This document shows, piece after piece, positions 9,301 to 16,822 of a stretch of 32,806 bases of DNA. Source of the DNA: CAYZPW01 sp964480475 (GTDB lineage: Bacteria; B130-G9); the NCBI GenBank assembly GCA_964480475.1, contig CAYZPW010000034.1:1-32806 (forward strand), written 5' to 3'. The notes beneath the pieces were generated by a model that was not told the DNA's origin, did not search any database, and saw nothing but the letters and a program-made list of their open reading frames with translations. Each line of letters begins with the position of its first letter. The first letter of the stretch is position 1. A program made the position numbers and the translations under genes.

Positions 9301-9701
9301 CCGGATAGGCGCACCAACTTGTGGACGACTTCGCCCTTGCGATAGAGCGCCCATTCGTTCCCGTCGCAATAAATGACATTTGGCAGCAGCCGGAAGCGTT
9401 TCCACTGATCCTTATTGTGGCGGCGGAAGTCTTTGGGATTCGCCCCAAGTCCGGGCGCTTTTAGTTCGACGAAGCCAGCGAGCAAACCCTTCACGTGAAC
9501 GGCATAGTCTGGCTTACCAAGCCGATCGGCAAGCGGCGTCTCACCTTTGCAGGCAACCTTGCCCCCCAAGGCCCGTCCAGCTTCGGTCATGAAGTTCTCA
9601 AACGGTCCTCGCAGTTGATCTTCGGGTTCGCCGGGAGTCATCAATCCCATCTTGGCCTTAACGGCCTCGGCGAATACCTGAAGGGCTTCATAGATGTTCA
9701 T
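6369..9701 (-). CDS. Single-chain restriction-modification enzyme (nuclease + N6-adenine methylase + specificity domain, type ISP/IIG-like)
   Basis: An 1110-residue protein. Near the N-terminus PDY (64-66) and VELKAP (E79, K81) form a PD-(D/E)xK nuclease core. The methylase part begins at GAYYTP (326-331), with SAM-binding motif I DPAAGTGT at 365-372 and catalytic motif IV NPPY at 485-488, the gamma-class order of adenine-N6 enzymes. The C-terminal third (EFEVSGLKVVQSWLKYR near 1025) resembles the specificity domain of type ISP enzymes. Unlike LlaBIII-type ISP proteins it has no helicase motor, so it is closer to a type IIG architecture: recognition, methylation and cutting in one chain. The start has GGGGAAA a few bases upstream on the minus strand. 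It stands alone, convergent with the left genes and divergent from the glycosyltransferase. Confidence 0.9.
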   Translation of the reverse strand: MNIYEALQVFAEAVKAKMGLMTPGEPEDQLRGPFENFMTEAGRALGGKVACKGETPLADRLGKPDYAVHVKGLLAGFVELKAPGLGANPKDFRRHNKDQWKRFRLLPNVIYCDGNEWALYRKGEVVHKLVRLSGDVTVKGRKAVSTEDARALERLLRGFLSWEPSIPIDRNGEIDLKRFADQLAPLCRMLRDDVTDALQDQKSPLVQLAQDWRQLLFPEASDERFADAYAQTVAFALLLGRSEGADPLTLDSAENALSAQHTLLSRALRLLTDPQARPVMSASVGLLLRVIALVPHRALTGAASRWLYFYEDFLEAYDPKLRKDAGAYYTPVEVVRAQIRLIDDLLVNRLRKRLGFCDPGVVTLDPAAGTGTYLLGVIEHALSKVEAEQGAGAVPGQASTLAANLYGFEFMVGPFAVAELRVSRALRDSGARMPRDGPRVYLTDTLEDPAAKAAQVPLPLKPIADQHAKALAVKKDVSVIVCLGNPPYDRHEAANENNKARTGGWVRWGDDGKGNRSIEAKIPKTVPAIFNDFVFPAGQSGLGVHIKNLYNLYVYFWRWALWKVFESAATPGPGVVSFISASSYLDGDAFVGMREHMRRLCDEIWILDLGGEGRGTRKSDNVFAIQTPVAIAVAVRSASPNQDQPARVRYARIEGSRQRKLTELERIRDFASVGWADCPHEWQAPFRPAGKGRYFEWPLLTDLMLPWQPTGVMTGRTWVIGPSTECLSARWSALLGIPARKRAGSFIDNATGRKITDHALSLYPPRRKLKPIRELPRDTPCPEVKQFGFRAFDRQWLIADGRMIDRPCPDLWRAHGPKQVYMASCVVLELGRGPAVTSTGHIPDRHYFAGRGGKDIIPLYRDSEATKPNILPGLLELLGESCGRSVTPEDFLAYVYGALAQPAFTGLYWEELETRELRVPIAKDVSLFDKVRSVGAHLLWLHTYGQRFVPTGKQPGQVPAGAAKCVKPVPEHKDGYPEAFEYSELTKTLHVGEGEFQPVSPEVFEFEVSGLKVVQSWLKYRMKKGAGRKSSPLDDIRPERWTSQFTTELLELLWVLEATVGGYPEQEKLLEAVVSGPCFRADELPPVPEEMRNPPPARRPRGSETIKGTA

Positions 9702-9817
9702 ACTTTCCCCTATGTCCCGCGTATGCTCTGACTGATCTCAGCATATTGAGCACTTTTCGCCTTCACAGGTCAAGCGAATCGGTCCGGTTGTCGGGGAGAG
9801 GGTCGGCTTCGCGCAAA

Positions 9818-9835
9818 CCCCATCTGAAGATGGGG
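9818..9835. repeat. Solitary CCCCATC-TGAA-GATGGGG hairpin
   Basis: A perfect 7-bp stem with a TGAA loop, followed by CTAATGTAATGG, which resembles the GTTAGGACAATG that follows hairpin D in the composite elements. It is a single-unit relative of that family. It lies between the divergent restriction enzyme and glycosyltransferase genes. A TTGACC at 9768-9773 (minus strand) is the only weak promoter-like motif I see in this spacer. Confidence 0.6.
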
Positions 9836-9892
9836 CTAATGTAATGGGTCGCCTTGAAAGATTGGCGCGGAGGCTGCTAAGATCGCCTGCAA

Positions 9893-10942
9893 ATGGCTAG
9901 AGCGAAGAAGACAATCGGAATCGGCTTCCCGATGGTTCATTCTGTCGAGGGCGGCGCGGAGATGCACATCTCGTGCCTCGACGCGGCGTTGAAGGAGAGC
10001 GGCTTTGAGGTGTCGAGAATCGATATCCCGTTCAACTTCTCACCGCCGAGGCAGCTGATAAGGGACTGCCTGGCCTGGCGGCTGCTCGACCTCACGAAGA
10101 GCTACCTGCGGCCCTTCGACCTCTTTATAGCGACGAAGTTCCCTTCCTACGTTGCGCATCATCCGAACAAGGTCGTGTATCTTCTGCACCAGCACAGGGA
10201 GATTTATGAGCTGTGGGGCACGCGCTTTAGCCAGCTCAAGAGCAGCGAGGAGGACCAGGGAATAAGGGACGCGATTGTTGCCATCGACAACCGAGCCTTG
10301 CGCGAGGCGAGGGCCGTCTTCGCAAACTCCAAGCGTGTGGCCGAGCGGCTCAAGCGATACAACGGGATAGAGAGCAAGGCGCTTTACGCGCCGCCGCGCC
10401 TCAAGAACGTCTTCCGGTGCGAGGGATACGAGTCATTTCTATTCTGTCCGGGCAGGTTGGAGCTCAACAAGCGCGTCGATCTGGTGCTCGACGCCCTTGC
10501 GAAGACCGACGCCAAGATCAGATGCGTCATCGCTGGGCGAGGCCCGCAGCAGAATGCGCTCAAGAAGCAGGCGAAGAAGCTCAGGCTTGGCGAAAGAGTT
10601 GAGTTCGTGGGCTGGGTCGATGAGAAAACGCTCATTGACCTCTACGCGAGGTGCCTGGGGGTCCTCTTTGCGCCCAAGGACGAGGACCTGGGCTTCATCA
10701 CGCTCGAGGCGTTTCTGTCCAGGAAGCCTGTGATCACGACCGAAAGCTCTGGGGCCGTCCTGGAATTCGTCGATGACGGCGTTACAGGGCATGTGGCGGC
10801 AACCGAGCCAGGTGCATTTGCGGAGAAAATTGACATGCTCGCCGGCCAGCCGAAGCTCGCCAAACGGATGGGCGAGGCGGGATATGAGATAGCAAGAAGG
10901 CTCAATTGGGATTACATCGTCGAGCATCTGACCTCGTGTTGA
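9893..10942 (+). CDS. GT4-family glycosyltransferase
   Basis: A 349-residue GT-B-fold glycosyltransferase. The N-terminal domain opens with IGFPMVHSVEGGAEMH, the glycine-rich acceptor loop near the start of GT4 enzymes. The C-terminal donor domain has FCPGRLELNKRVDLVLDA, VIAGRGP, VEFVGWV and the EX7E motif in EDLGFITLEAF, then SGAVLEFVDDGVTG. No signal peptide or membrane segment, so it is a cytoplasmic or membrane-associated enzyme acting on a nucleotide-sugar donor. The donor and acceptor cannot be read from sequence. The neighbourhood (GT-C-like membrane protein, LptD, RmlA) suggests surface polysaccharide or lipid-linked glycan synthesis. The ribosome binding site is weak. It is followed by about 650 bases of repeats, so it is probably transcribed alone. 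Confidence 0.93.
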   Translation: MARAKKTIGIGFPMVHSVEGGAEMHISCLDAALKESGFEVSRIDIPFNFSPPRQLIRDCLAWRLLDLTKSYLRPFDLFIATKFPSYVAHHPNKVVYLLHQHREIYELWGTRFSQLKSSEEDQGIRDAIVAIDNRALREARAVFANSKRVAERLKRYNGIESKALYAPPRLKNVFRCEGYESFLFCPGRLELNKRVDLVLDALAKTDAKIRCVIAGRGPQQNALKKQAKKLRLGERVEFVGWVDEKTLIDLYARCLGVLFAPKDEDLGFITLEAFLSRKPVITTESSGAVLEFVDDGVTGHVAATEPGAFAEKIDMLAGQPKLAKRMGEAGYEIARRLNWDYIVEHLTSC

Positions 10943-11201
10943 TGAGGAGTTCGTCCGCAGATTGCACGGATTTGGAGAGAACGAACGCCGGTGTTGATTC
11001 ACGATGCGACGGCAGGGACATAAGGCAGGGTAACATACAAGGGGCGTGGTCTCGAACCTGACAGTTGTGCGCATGTGTTTTGGTTAATGAGGGCTGTTTA
11101 GTGAGTTCCATAAATCACATTGCCCGAAGAGGAACAGCAGCAGTAACGACGTGCGAAATGGGGTGATTCGGATCTGCCGGCGGGAGCACATGTCCGACAC
11201 T
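10943..11201. other. Intergenic spacer, no gene seen
   Basis: No convincing coding, RNA or regulatory feature. It leads directly into the composite hairpin element. Short frames on both strands here show no ribosome binding site and no protein features. Confidence 0.5.
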
Positions 11202-11424
11202 CATCGCCCGGCGCAAGCGGTGGCGATGCAAAGGGCTATCATTGTCCTAACCCCCGAATTGATTCGGGGGTCTGAAGAGGAGGCCGCCACCCTCCCTACA
11301 TCCTCTTCAGGAGGGGATTCTTTGGAGAGAGGAGGAAGCTGTTGGGCGTCCACCTGTCACCCGACTGAAGTCGGGTGTTAATATGATGATAATCATCAAT
11401 ATCACAGCGTTGAAACGCGGTGAT
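11202..11424 (+). repeat. Composite five-hairpin element, copy 1
   Basis: In order: hairpin A 11202-11228 (CATCGCC/GGCGATG stem, GCAA inner loop); GGCTATC 11234-11240; ATTGTCCTAAC 11241-11251; hairpin B 11251-11270 (perfect CCCCCGAAT/ATTCGGGGG); central hairpin C around 11302-11318 (CATCCTCTTCAGGAGGGG); hairpin D 11359-11376 (ACCCGAC-TGAA-GTCGGGT); GTTAATATGAT 11377-11387, a degenerate inverted partner of ATTGTCCTAAC; hairpin E 11401-11424 (ATCACaGCGT-TGAA-ACGCgGTGAT). The same order and near-identical spacing recur at 18679-18892. It encodes no protein. The ATTGTCCTAAC/GTTAGGACAAT pair bounding B-C-D suggests a mobile non-autonomous or REP-like unit, or a structured RNA. Confidence 0.8.
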
Positions 11425-11465
11425 TCAGAGGAACCTATCCCCCTCAGATATGCGCATAGTTCTCA

Positions 11466-11556
11466 GGTCTTAGACCCGCCCGTTCCCATTGATTGGCGCA
11501 TCGGCGATACCGCATTTGACGAATTGACATACACGGGCGGGTCTAAGACCGCGCCC
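11466..11556. repeat. 18-bp inverted repeat pair (GGTCTTAGACCCGCCCGT)
   Basis: GGTCTTAGACCCGCCCGT at 11466-11483 is the exact reverse complement of 11533-11550, separated by 49 bases. The right arm alone also folds as GGGCGGGTC-TAA-GACCGCGCCC (11535-11556, one mismatch) and ends in GCGCCCCTAC. This is a different family from the TGAA-loop elements. It lies just before the membrane-protein gene at 11594. Confidence 0.75.
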
Positions 11557-11593
11557 CTACCGGACACACCTGTAATCCACCAGGACGGGCGTG

Positions 11594-12586
11594 ATGAATA
11601 GAACGAAGTACTTCCTGCTCTGCGTTCTTATTTGCGTTTTCTACGTTGTGTTCGCGGGGCTTGTCGCGCTCAAGAAGGCGCAATTCGCATCTGTGGACCG
11701 CGCGCTTGTGATGGCTCTCGCCTTTGCTTTGCCAGCCTGGTTTCTGCTTACAACGGCACTGATGCTCGTCTGGCGAAGACGGAGCAACGAGCACTGGCGC
11801 CGCACAGCGATCTTCGACCTATTGTTTTATGCGTTCTTGCCCATCACAGCGGGCGGCATCTGCGCGGTTGAGCTCCTGGGCGAGCTCTCTCTCGTCCGCG
11901 GCTTCATCATCATCGCGGCCTTGAAGGCGCTGGCGACGGTCTATTCCATGGCCGGGGCGAGTTCAGCTGACCAAGAAGCTGTTATTGAAGCGCGTCGAGC
12001 TACTATGGCGAAGTCTGCCAATTCTGGCACGTGGCGCTGGCCGACCGTCCTACTTGGGAGCATTCTATCCCTAAGCGTGATTCTGACGATTGTGGCTATC
12101 TCGGGCCAAAGGGAGCACGTAACGGCCACGATCAAGTTCGGGCCGGAGACGTTCCTGACAGGAAAGAACCACACGCTTAGCGCATCCGTGAAGGACGGAA
12201 CCCGCGCGACCAGCGTTCGTCTTCAGACGGCGCTCGTGCATTCTGGCGGGATACTCCAGGACACGAAAATCGCGCACCTCAGGGTTACCGATAAGAGTGG
12301 ACAAAGATACGATTTTGCCTTTTGTGTCGGCGTTCACGCTTCCGAGAAATGCTATGAAATCCCGAACACGCGAACCCACATCCGCCATATCAGATCGCAC
12401 GCCCAGGAGTGCAACGCAGAGTTTCTGGCCCACGGCCAGGCTTATATGGGGAGGTCATGCTCCGCGACGTTCAGTTTTGACAAGCAGATTGAGCCGAAGT
12501 CAGTTGAACTTTTCTTCAGCCTCGACGATCCAGAACAACAACTGCTCCGAATCTACGTCAAAAAGGTCTTATTCCTCGATCGATGA
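11594..12586 (+). CDS. Membrane protein with extracytoplasmic C-terminal domain, unknown function
   Basis: A 330-residue protein I do not recognise. Five candidate membrane segments lie near residues 5-27, 36-59, 73-94, 97-117 and 149-171, followed by a soluble C-terminal domain of about 160 residues with alternating hydrophobic strands and several cysteines, probably periplasmic. The frame can also start at GTG 11591, but ATG 11594 has better spacing from GGACGGG. Its stop overlaps the start of the next gene by four bases (ATGA), so translation is probably coupled. The partner is a giant GT-C-like membrane protein, so this one may be an accessory subunit or part of the same glycan or protein glycosylation apparatus. 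That role is inferred from position only. Confidence 0.8.
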   Translation: MNRTKYFLLCVLICVFYVVFAGLVALKKAQFASVDRALVMALAFALPAWFLLTTALMLVWRRRSNEHWRRTAIFDLLFYAFLPITAGGICAVELLGELSLVRGFIIIAALKALATVYSMAGASSADQEAVIEARRATMAKSANSGTWRWPTVLLGSILSLSVILTIVAISGQREHVTATIKFGPETFLTGKNHTLSASVKDGTRATSVRLQTALVHSGGILQDTKIAHLRVTDKSGQRYDFAFCVGVHASEKCYEIPNTRTHIRHIRSHAQECNAEFLAHGQAYMGRSCSATFSFDKQIEPKSVELFFSLDDPEQQLLRIYVKKVLFLDR

Positions 12587-15500
12587 ACACACACTTCTGG
12601 GTTGCCTGCACAATATGCCTCGCCATCGCCTCGGCGCTGTGGCTGAGCGGCTATTGGCTTGCGCTCGATGTCCCACGGCCACAGATAGTCTCCCAATATC
12701 TGCCGATTATACTCGCCCACGCGGCGATACTCCTGCCGGTGCTGGGAAAGATAGGACTCCGAAAGAGAATCGAGGCGGGCGCCAGGGTCATCTGCGCGTT
12801 CGGGGCAATTGCCTTTCTTATCCTGGCTTCACCGCTGATAACGGCGGAGTCGCGATACTTTGAGGCGCTGGGAGGCACGGTTCTTCTCGGGGTGATCATC
12901 GCAATTTCAGTTGCTCTGATGCTGATACTCGTGCACAACGCGAGCGAGCTTCCGCGCAGAAGACTCATACTAGCCCTGACGATCGTGTGCGCCTCATGCT
13001 ATTTCTGGTGCGGCCTATGGACATACGACCAACACCCACCCGACGGCGACGAGCCATACTACCTCCTTACCGCCCACAGCATCGGTTATGATCTGGACAT
13101 CGACCGCACCAACAACTTCGAGAACAAGGAATACCTGGCCTATTACCCTTATGAGCTTCAGCCGCAGTATCGGAGCATCAGCATCAAGGGAAAGCACTAC
13201 GAGGTTCAGAACTACAACGTTGGCTTTCCCCTCTTGATAGCGCTTCCCTACAGGCTCTTCGGGTTCCGCGGCGCGGTTGCCTTCATCAATTTTCTTGCCG
13301 CTCTACTGGTTGTGAACGTCTTCCTCTTGAGCCAGGAGCTGGGAGTCAGCAGAAAACACGCACTGCTGGGAGCTCTTTTTTTCGGGTTCTCAGTTCCGAT
13401 GCTCAATTACGCAAATCAAATCTTTCCGGCCACGCCGACGGCGCTGGTTGCGATCTACGCGTTCAGACGGCTCTCGCGCGTTGGGCGAGGCAAACGAAAG
13501 GAACTCTTGACACTGCTTGTTCTCTGTTTCGGCCTCTTCATGCTCAAGATACGGCTCTCGCTGATCATCGCGCCTCTGCTTTTGCTCGCGATGTGGCAGA
13601 CCACGAGGAGAAAGGCCGTATGGCTCTATGCGTCGTGTGGGGCCGCGATCGTTGCGCTCTTGGGGTTTGTGCTGCGCGACCGTTCTGTGACGCTGCGACT
13701 TCTGACCTCTCGGCTGGACGAGCTTTTCCGGATGGGACTTTCAGACTTCACGCCGGCCAATGGTGTGCTTGGCCAGACGCTCGACCAGCAGTTCGGCCTC
13801 CTCGTGCTGGCGCCGATCTACATTCTCTCGGCTGCGGGCGCTTTGGCGCTTTACAGAAGCAATCGAGGGATGCTGCTCAAGATACTGCTCGTCATCGGGC
13901 CTTATTACCTCGTCGTAGGCTCTATGCCGTGGTGGAACGCGTCGTGGTGCCCGCCGTGCCGCTTTCTGATTGTGATTCTGCCGTTTCTTGGGGCGCTGCT
14001 CGGCCTGGGCCTCGAGCGCATAGCGACAATGAGGCAGGCGGCCGCGTTCAGTTTTGCGGCGGCGATTTCGGCGACGGTCACATTTCTGCATCTTCTATCC
14101 CCTGTATTCCGGTACGACCAACCCAACGGGGCCAGCCGGGCGTTTTGGCTGCTTCATGTGAACACGAACATCGACTTCTCGCGGTTCTTGCCGTCGTTTT
14201 TCAGGACCGACATCGCAACGGCTGTCAAGGTGTTTGTCGAGATCATCGCCTTCACGTTTCTTCTGCTCATGATTGTGAGATTTGACAGGCAGTCGGCGCC
14301 CAAGAAAGACCTCTTTAAGACAGGCAGATACGTTCACGCAGCGGGAGTCGGCGTGGCGCTCATGGTCTTCCTGCTCGCAGTCGGCACGGTGTACGATCTA
14401 CGCGTCGAGAAGGCTACCTATCAACTGGAAGACGAGCCGCTGTCGATTTACGACCCGCCGTCTAGAGCCTATATCAAAGGCGGACGACGACTGACGCCCG
14501 GTTACCCGCTTGAACGAGAGGTTCAAATCTCACCCGGCGAGAAGCTGATTATCGTCGAGGCGATGATGCGAAACCCGATTTGGACGACGGTCCCCAACTT
14601 ATGGCTCGAATTGCGGAGCGGCGCAGAGACGATTCGCGTCGTTGACGAACCGGTCGAGGTCGAGCTAATGCAGAAGTATTACAGACGCGTGAGGCTCGCG
14701 GGCGGGCACTATCTAATGCGCCTCGGCCTAACGATTCCGGACGTGGATATGAAGGAGATTGACCCAGACAAAGTGGCCAACATCTACGTTGATCGAATAC
14801 AGATTTTCGACGCCGATGGGCTCGAGGCCTTTCTGTACGCGGGTTTTGGCCGGCTTTATGATCTGCTCTCTTTGCCCCAGGGGCACGATTTCATGGGCCA
14901 CGCCTACATCGCCCAGCCCAAATACAAGAGCCTGGGGGCAAAGGTCTTCAGGTCTTTTGTCAAAGCCAAGATGTGGCCCGAGGCCGCGGACCTCTTCTCC
15001 TTTCAGGCTGACTCTGACCCATTCGACCTTCTTTCGCCGCGCGGCGAACCCCATCAACTGCTGAAGCTGGCCCAGGCGGAGCTCGCGAAAAAGCGATACC
15101 GGCACGCGCTCCAGTTGCTCAGGCTCATTCCGGGGGACACATCTATCTCGCTCATGGTAGGGCTTGCAGCTGCGGAGGCGCATCTTGGCCGCAACGAAAT
15201 AGACGCGGCGCTGTCGTCGTTGCCGAGGGATGCGAAGGAGCCCGCTGTGTCCCGAAAAGCGGACTATCTTCGGGCAATATGCCTTATTCGAAAGAGCGAC
15301 GCGCGACAAGCGTATCGTGTTCTCACAGGACTTGCCGAAGAGTCGTTTGAGGAGAGATTCGATGCGCTGTGCCATCTACTCGCCTTGGCCAAGGGCTTCA
15401 GTGATGATACGCAAAAAAGCCGTGCCATCCAGCTGATGCAGGAGACCAGGACGTCAGAGCTGACGGTGGGGCAAATGACGAAATCGGGCGGCAGAGCGGT

Positions 15501-16212
15501 CGATGACGGGGCCTGGCTCCTCGAGCGGAACGGCTTCTTTGAGGCGCAGGTGAACGTTCTGTCGGACACGCTCGCGGTCGGGATGAACGTCAAGGCAAGG
15601 GGAACTTTTGAGACCCACGTTGAGACAGGACTGGTTATAGACCCGGCGACGGGATTCAGCAGATATGTCTTTCCGACTCTCAAGGTCACGCTGGGCGACA
15701 GCGAGCCCAAATACATCAGAATCCCATATCACGATTGGACTAATACTTACGTGTTCTTTGAGGACGTCGAGCCCGGGGCCCACAACCTGAAGATTCACTA
15801 CATCAATGACCACACATTCCAGAAGGACAGACAAGACCGGCAGTTTTTCCTGCGCCGGGTTCGGCTTCAAAGCGCGATCATGTTCTTCGATGACGAGATT
15901 AAGTGGAAGATAGGACCCCACGGTCGGACCGCCGTTTTTGCGATCGGTCTTGCGCCTCAGTTCCCCGTCGAGTCCTTTGCTTTAAATCTGGGAGAGTTCC
16001 CCGCCGGGGCCGAGGCGGACCTGGAGCTCGCGATTGACGGCGCTCGGCGCTTTAGCCTGCGTCTTGATCAGCACACAGAGAGCCTTGTCGAACGTGACCT
16101 CGCTCTCGCGCCGGGGACCTATCGCGCCGTGTTGACGCTTCGCGCGTCCGCCGCTTCGTTCGATGTTGGGCCGGTCGCCGCAGCTGTCAAAATAATAGCA
16201 TTCGCGTATTGA
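12583..16212 (+). CDS. Giant GT-C-like membrane glycosyltransferase with C-terminal soluble region
   Basis: A 1209-residue protein. The first ~625 residues contain roughly 12 or more membrane segments. DGDEPYYL at 154-161, after the first membrane cluster, matches the acidic loop motif of GT-C (PMT/ArnT-like) enzymes that use polyprenyl-phosphate sugars on the outer face of the membrane; E157 or D156 would be catalytic. After the last membrane segment (near 589-607) comes about 600 residues of soluble, probably periplasmic sequence: a beta-rich part, then a helical repeat-like part near 800-960 (HALQLLRLIPGD, VSRKADYLRAICLIRK; TPR-like), then another beta-rich part. This is about twice the usual GT-C length, so the tail may hold or recognise acceptors. 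It overlaps both neighbours by four bases or nearly so. Confidence 0.85.
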   Translation: MNTHFWVACTICLAIASALWLSGYWLALDVPRPQIVSQYLPIILAHAAILLPVLGKIGLRKRIEAGARVICAFGAIAFLILASPLITAESRYFEALGGTVLLGVIIAISVALMLILVHNASELPRRRLILALTIVCASCYFWCGLWTYDQHPPDGDEPYYLLTAHSIGYDLDIDRTNNFENKEYLAYYPYELQPQYRSISIKGKHYEVQNYNVGFPLLIALPYRLFGFRGAVAFINFLAALLVVNVFLLSQELGVSRKHALLGALFFGFSVPMLNYANQIFPATPTALVAIYAFRRLSRVGRGKRKELLTLLVLCFGLFMLKIRLSLIIAPLLLLAMWQTTRRKAVWLYASCGAAIVALLGFVLRDRSVTLRLLTSRLDELFRMGLSDFTPANGVLGQTLDQQFGLLVLAPIYILSAAGALALYRSNRGMLLKILLVIGPYYLVVGSMPWWNASWCPPCRFLIVILPFLGALLGLGLERIATMRQAAAFSFAAAISATVTFLHLLSPVFRYDQPNGASRAFWLLHVNTNIDFSRFLPSFFRTDIATAVKVFVEIIAFTFLLLMIVRFDRQSAPKKDLFKTGRYVHAAGVGVALMVFLLAVGTVYDLRVEKATYQLEDEPLSIYDPPSRAYIKGGRRLTPGYPLEREVQISPGEKLIIVEAMMRNPIWTTVPNLWLELRSGAETIRVVDEPVEVELMQKYYRRVRLAGGHYLMRLGLTIPDVDMKEIDPDKVANIYVDRIQIFDADGLEAFLYAGFGRLYDLLSLPQGHDFMGHAYIAQPKYKSLGAKVFRSFVKAKMWPEAADLFSFQADSDPFDLLSPRGEPHQLLKLAQAELAKKRYRHALQLLRLIPGDTSISLMVGLAAAEAHLGRNEIDAALSSLPRDAKEPAVSRKADYLRAICLIRKSDARQAYRVLTGLAEESFEERFDALCHLLALAKGFSDDTQKSRAIQLMQETRTSELTVGQMTKSGGRAVDDGAWLLERNGFFEAQVNVLSDTLAVGMNVKARGTFETHVETGLVIDPATGFSRYVFPTLKVTLGDSEPKYIRIPYHDWTNTYVFFEDVEPGAHNLKIHYINDHTFQKDRQDRQFFLRRVRLQSAIMFFDDEIKWKIGPHGRTAVFAIGLAPQFPVESFALNLGEFPAGAEADLELAIDGARRFSLRLDQHTESLVERDLALAPGTYRAVLTLRASAASFDVGPVAAAVKIIAFAY

Positions 16213-16214
16213 GT

Positions 16215-16601
16215 ATGGACAACGCACACAGAACGCCCCCTGAATGGTGGGAGCAGCAGGCTCGGGAGGATATGACAACCGCGAAGGTCCTTCTTTCTGC
16301 GGGCCGGTTCTACGCGGCCGCATTCTTCTCTCATCAGGTCGCCGAGAAAGCGATCAAGTATGTCATAATCCGGCGCGGACGAGAGATGCCATATACGCAC
16401 AGCCTGGAGCGGCTCGCTTCGGTCTGCCAAGTTCCCTCGGCGGTTCACAAAGCGGCACTAAACCTGGCTCCAGAATACGGTAGAGCCAAATGCCCCTATC
16501 ACGCCGGTGGTGTTCCGGCGAACCTCTGCGATGCGGAGAGGGCGACCGAGTGCATCGGCCATGCTGAGCTGGTCTTGAATTGGGCCTCAACCCTTGCGTG
16601 A
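16215..16601 (+). CDS. HEPN-domain protein
   Basis: A 128-residue HEPN protein (PF05168-like). It begins with PEWWEQQAREDMTTAKVLLSAGRFY, followed by FFSHQVAEKAIKYVIIRRG and REMPYTH, which gives the RX5H element that in toxic HEPN proteins forms the RNase site. HEPN proteins usually pair with an MNT nucleotidyltransferase antitoxin, but no MNT frame (GSxxxGxxxxxSDxD) is visible in the 220 bases downstream or upstream. Instead its reading frame begins at or next to the stop of the giant GT-C gene: TTG 16209 would overlap by four bases, ATG 16215 lies just past it. Co-translation with a glycosyltransferase is unusual. It could be an unpaired toxin, a nucleotide-binding regulator, or an adaptor. 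Confidence 0.88.
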   Translation: MDNAHRTPPEWWEQQAREDMTTAKVLLSAGRFYAAAFFSHQVAEKAIKYVIIRRGREMPYTHSLERLASVCQVPSAVHKAALNLAPEYGRAKCPYHAGGVPANLCDAERATECIGHAELVLNWASTLA

Positions 16602-16822
16602 AACGTGCTCGAGCGCCACGCAATATGAAGCTGCGACCGATGACCTGGCTCGTGCAAGCAATGGCGGTTATGACGGGCTCTTCGGGCCGGGCTTGATTCG
16701 CAGCGGCCTGTTGCAGTAGGATTGCGTAAACTGGGCCTCAAAAGGCCGTGCAGACAAGGGCCGCATTAGGAGCGTGAGCGCGTGTCCTTCCTTTCACGGC
16801 CGTTCACTGGGGAAGATATGAC

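Noticed and set aside
11202..11424. CRISPR array
   Set aside because: Hairpins differ in sequence and are not regularly spaced identical repeats; no cas genes are present.
16602..16822. MNT antitoxin partner for the HEPN protein
   Set aside because: No frame has the GSxxxGxxxxxSDxD nucleotidyltransferase motif; the only short similarity (MTGSSG) stops at once.
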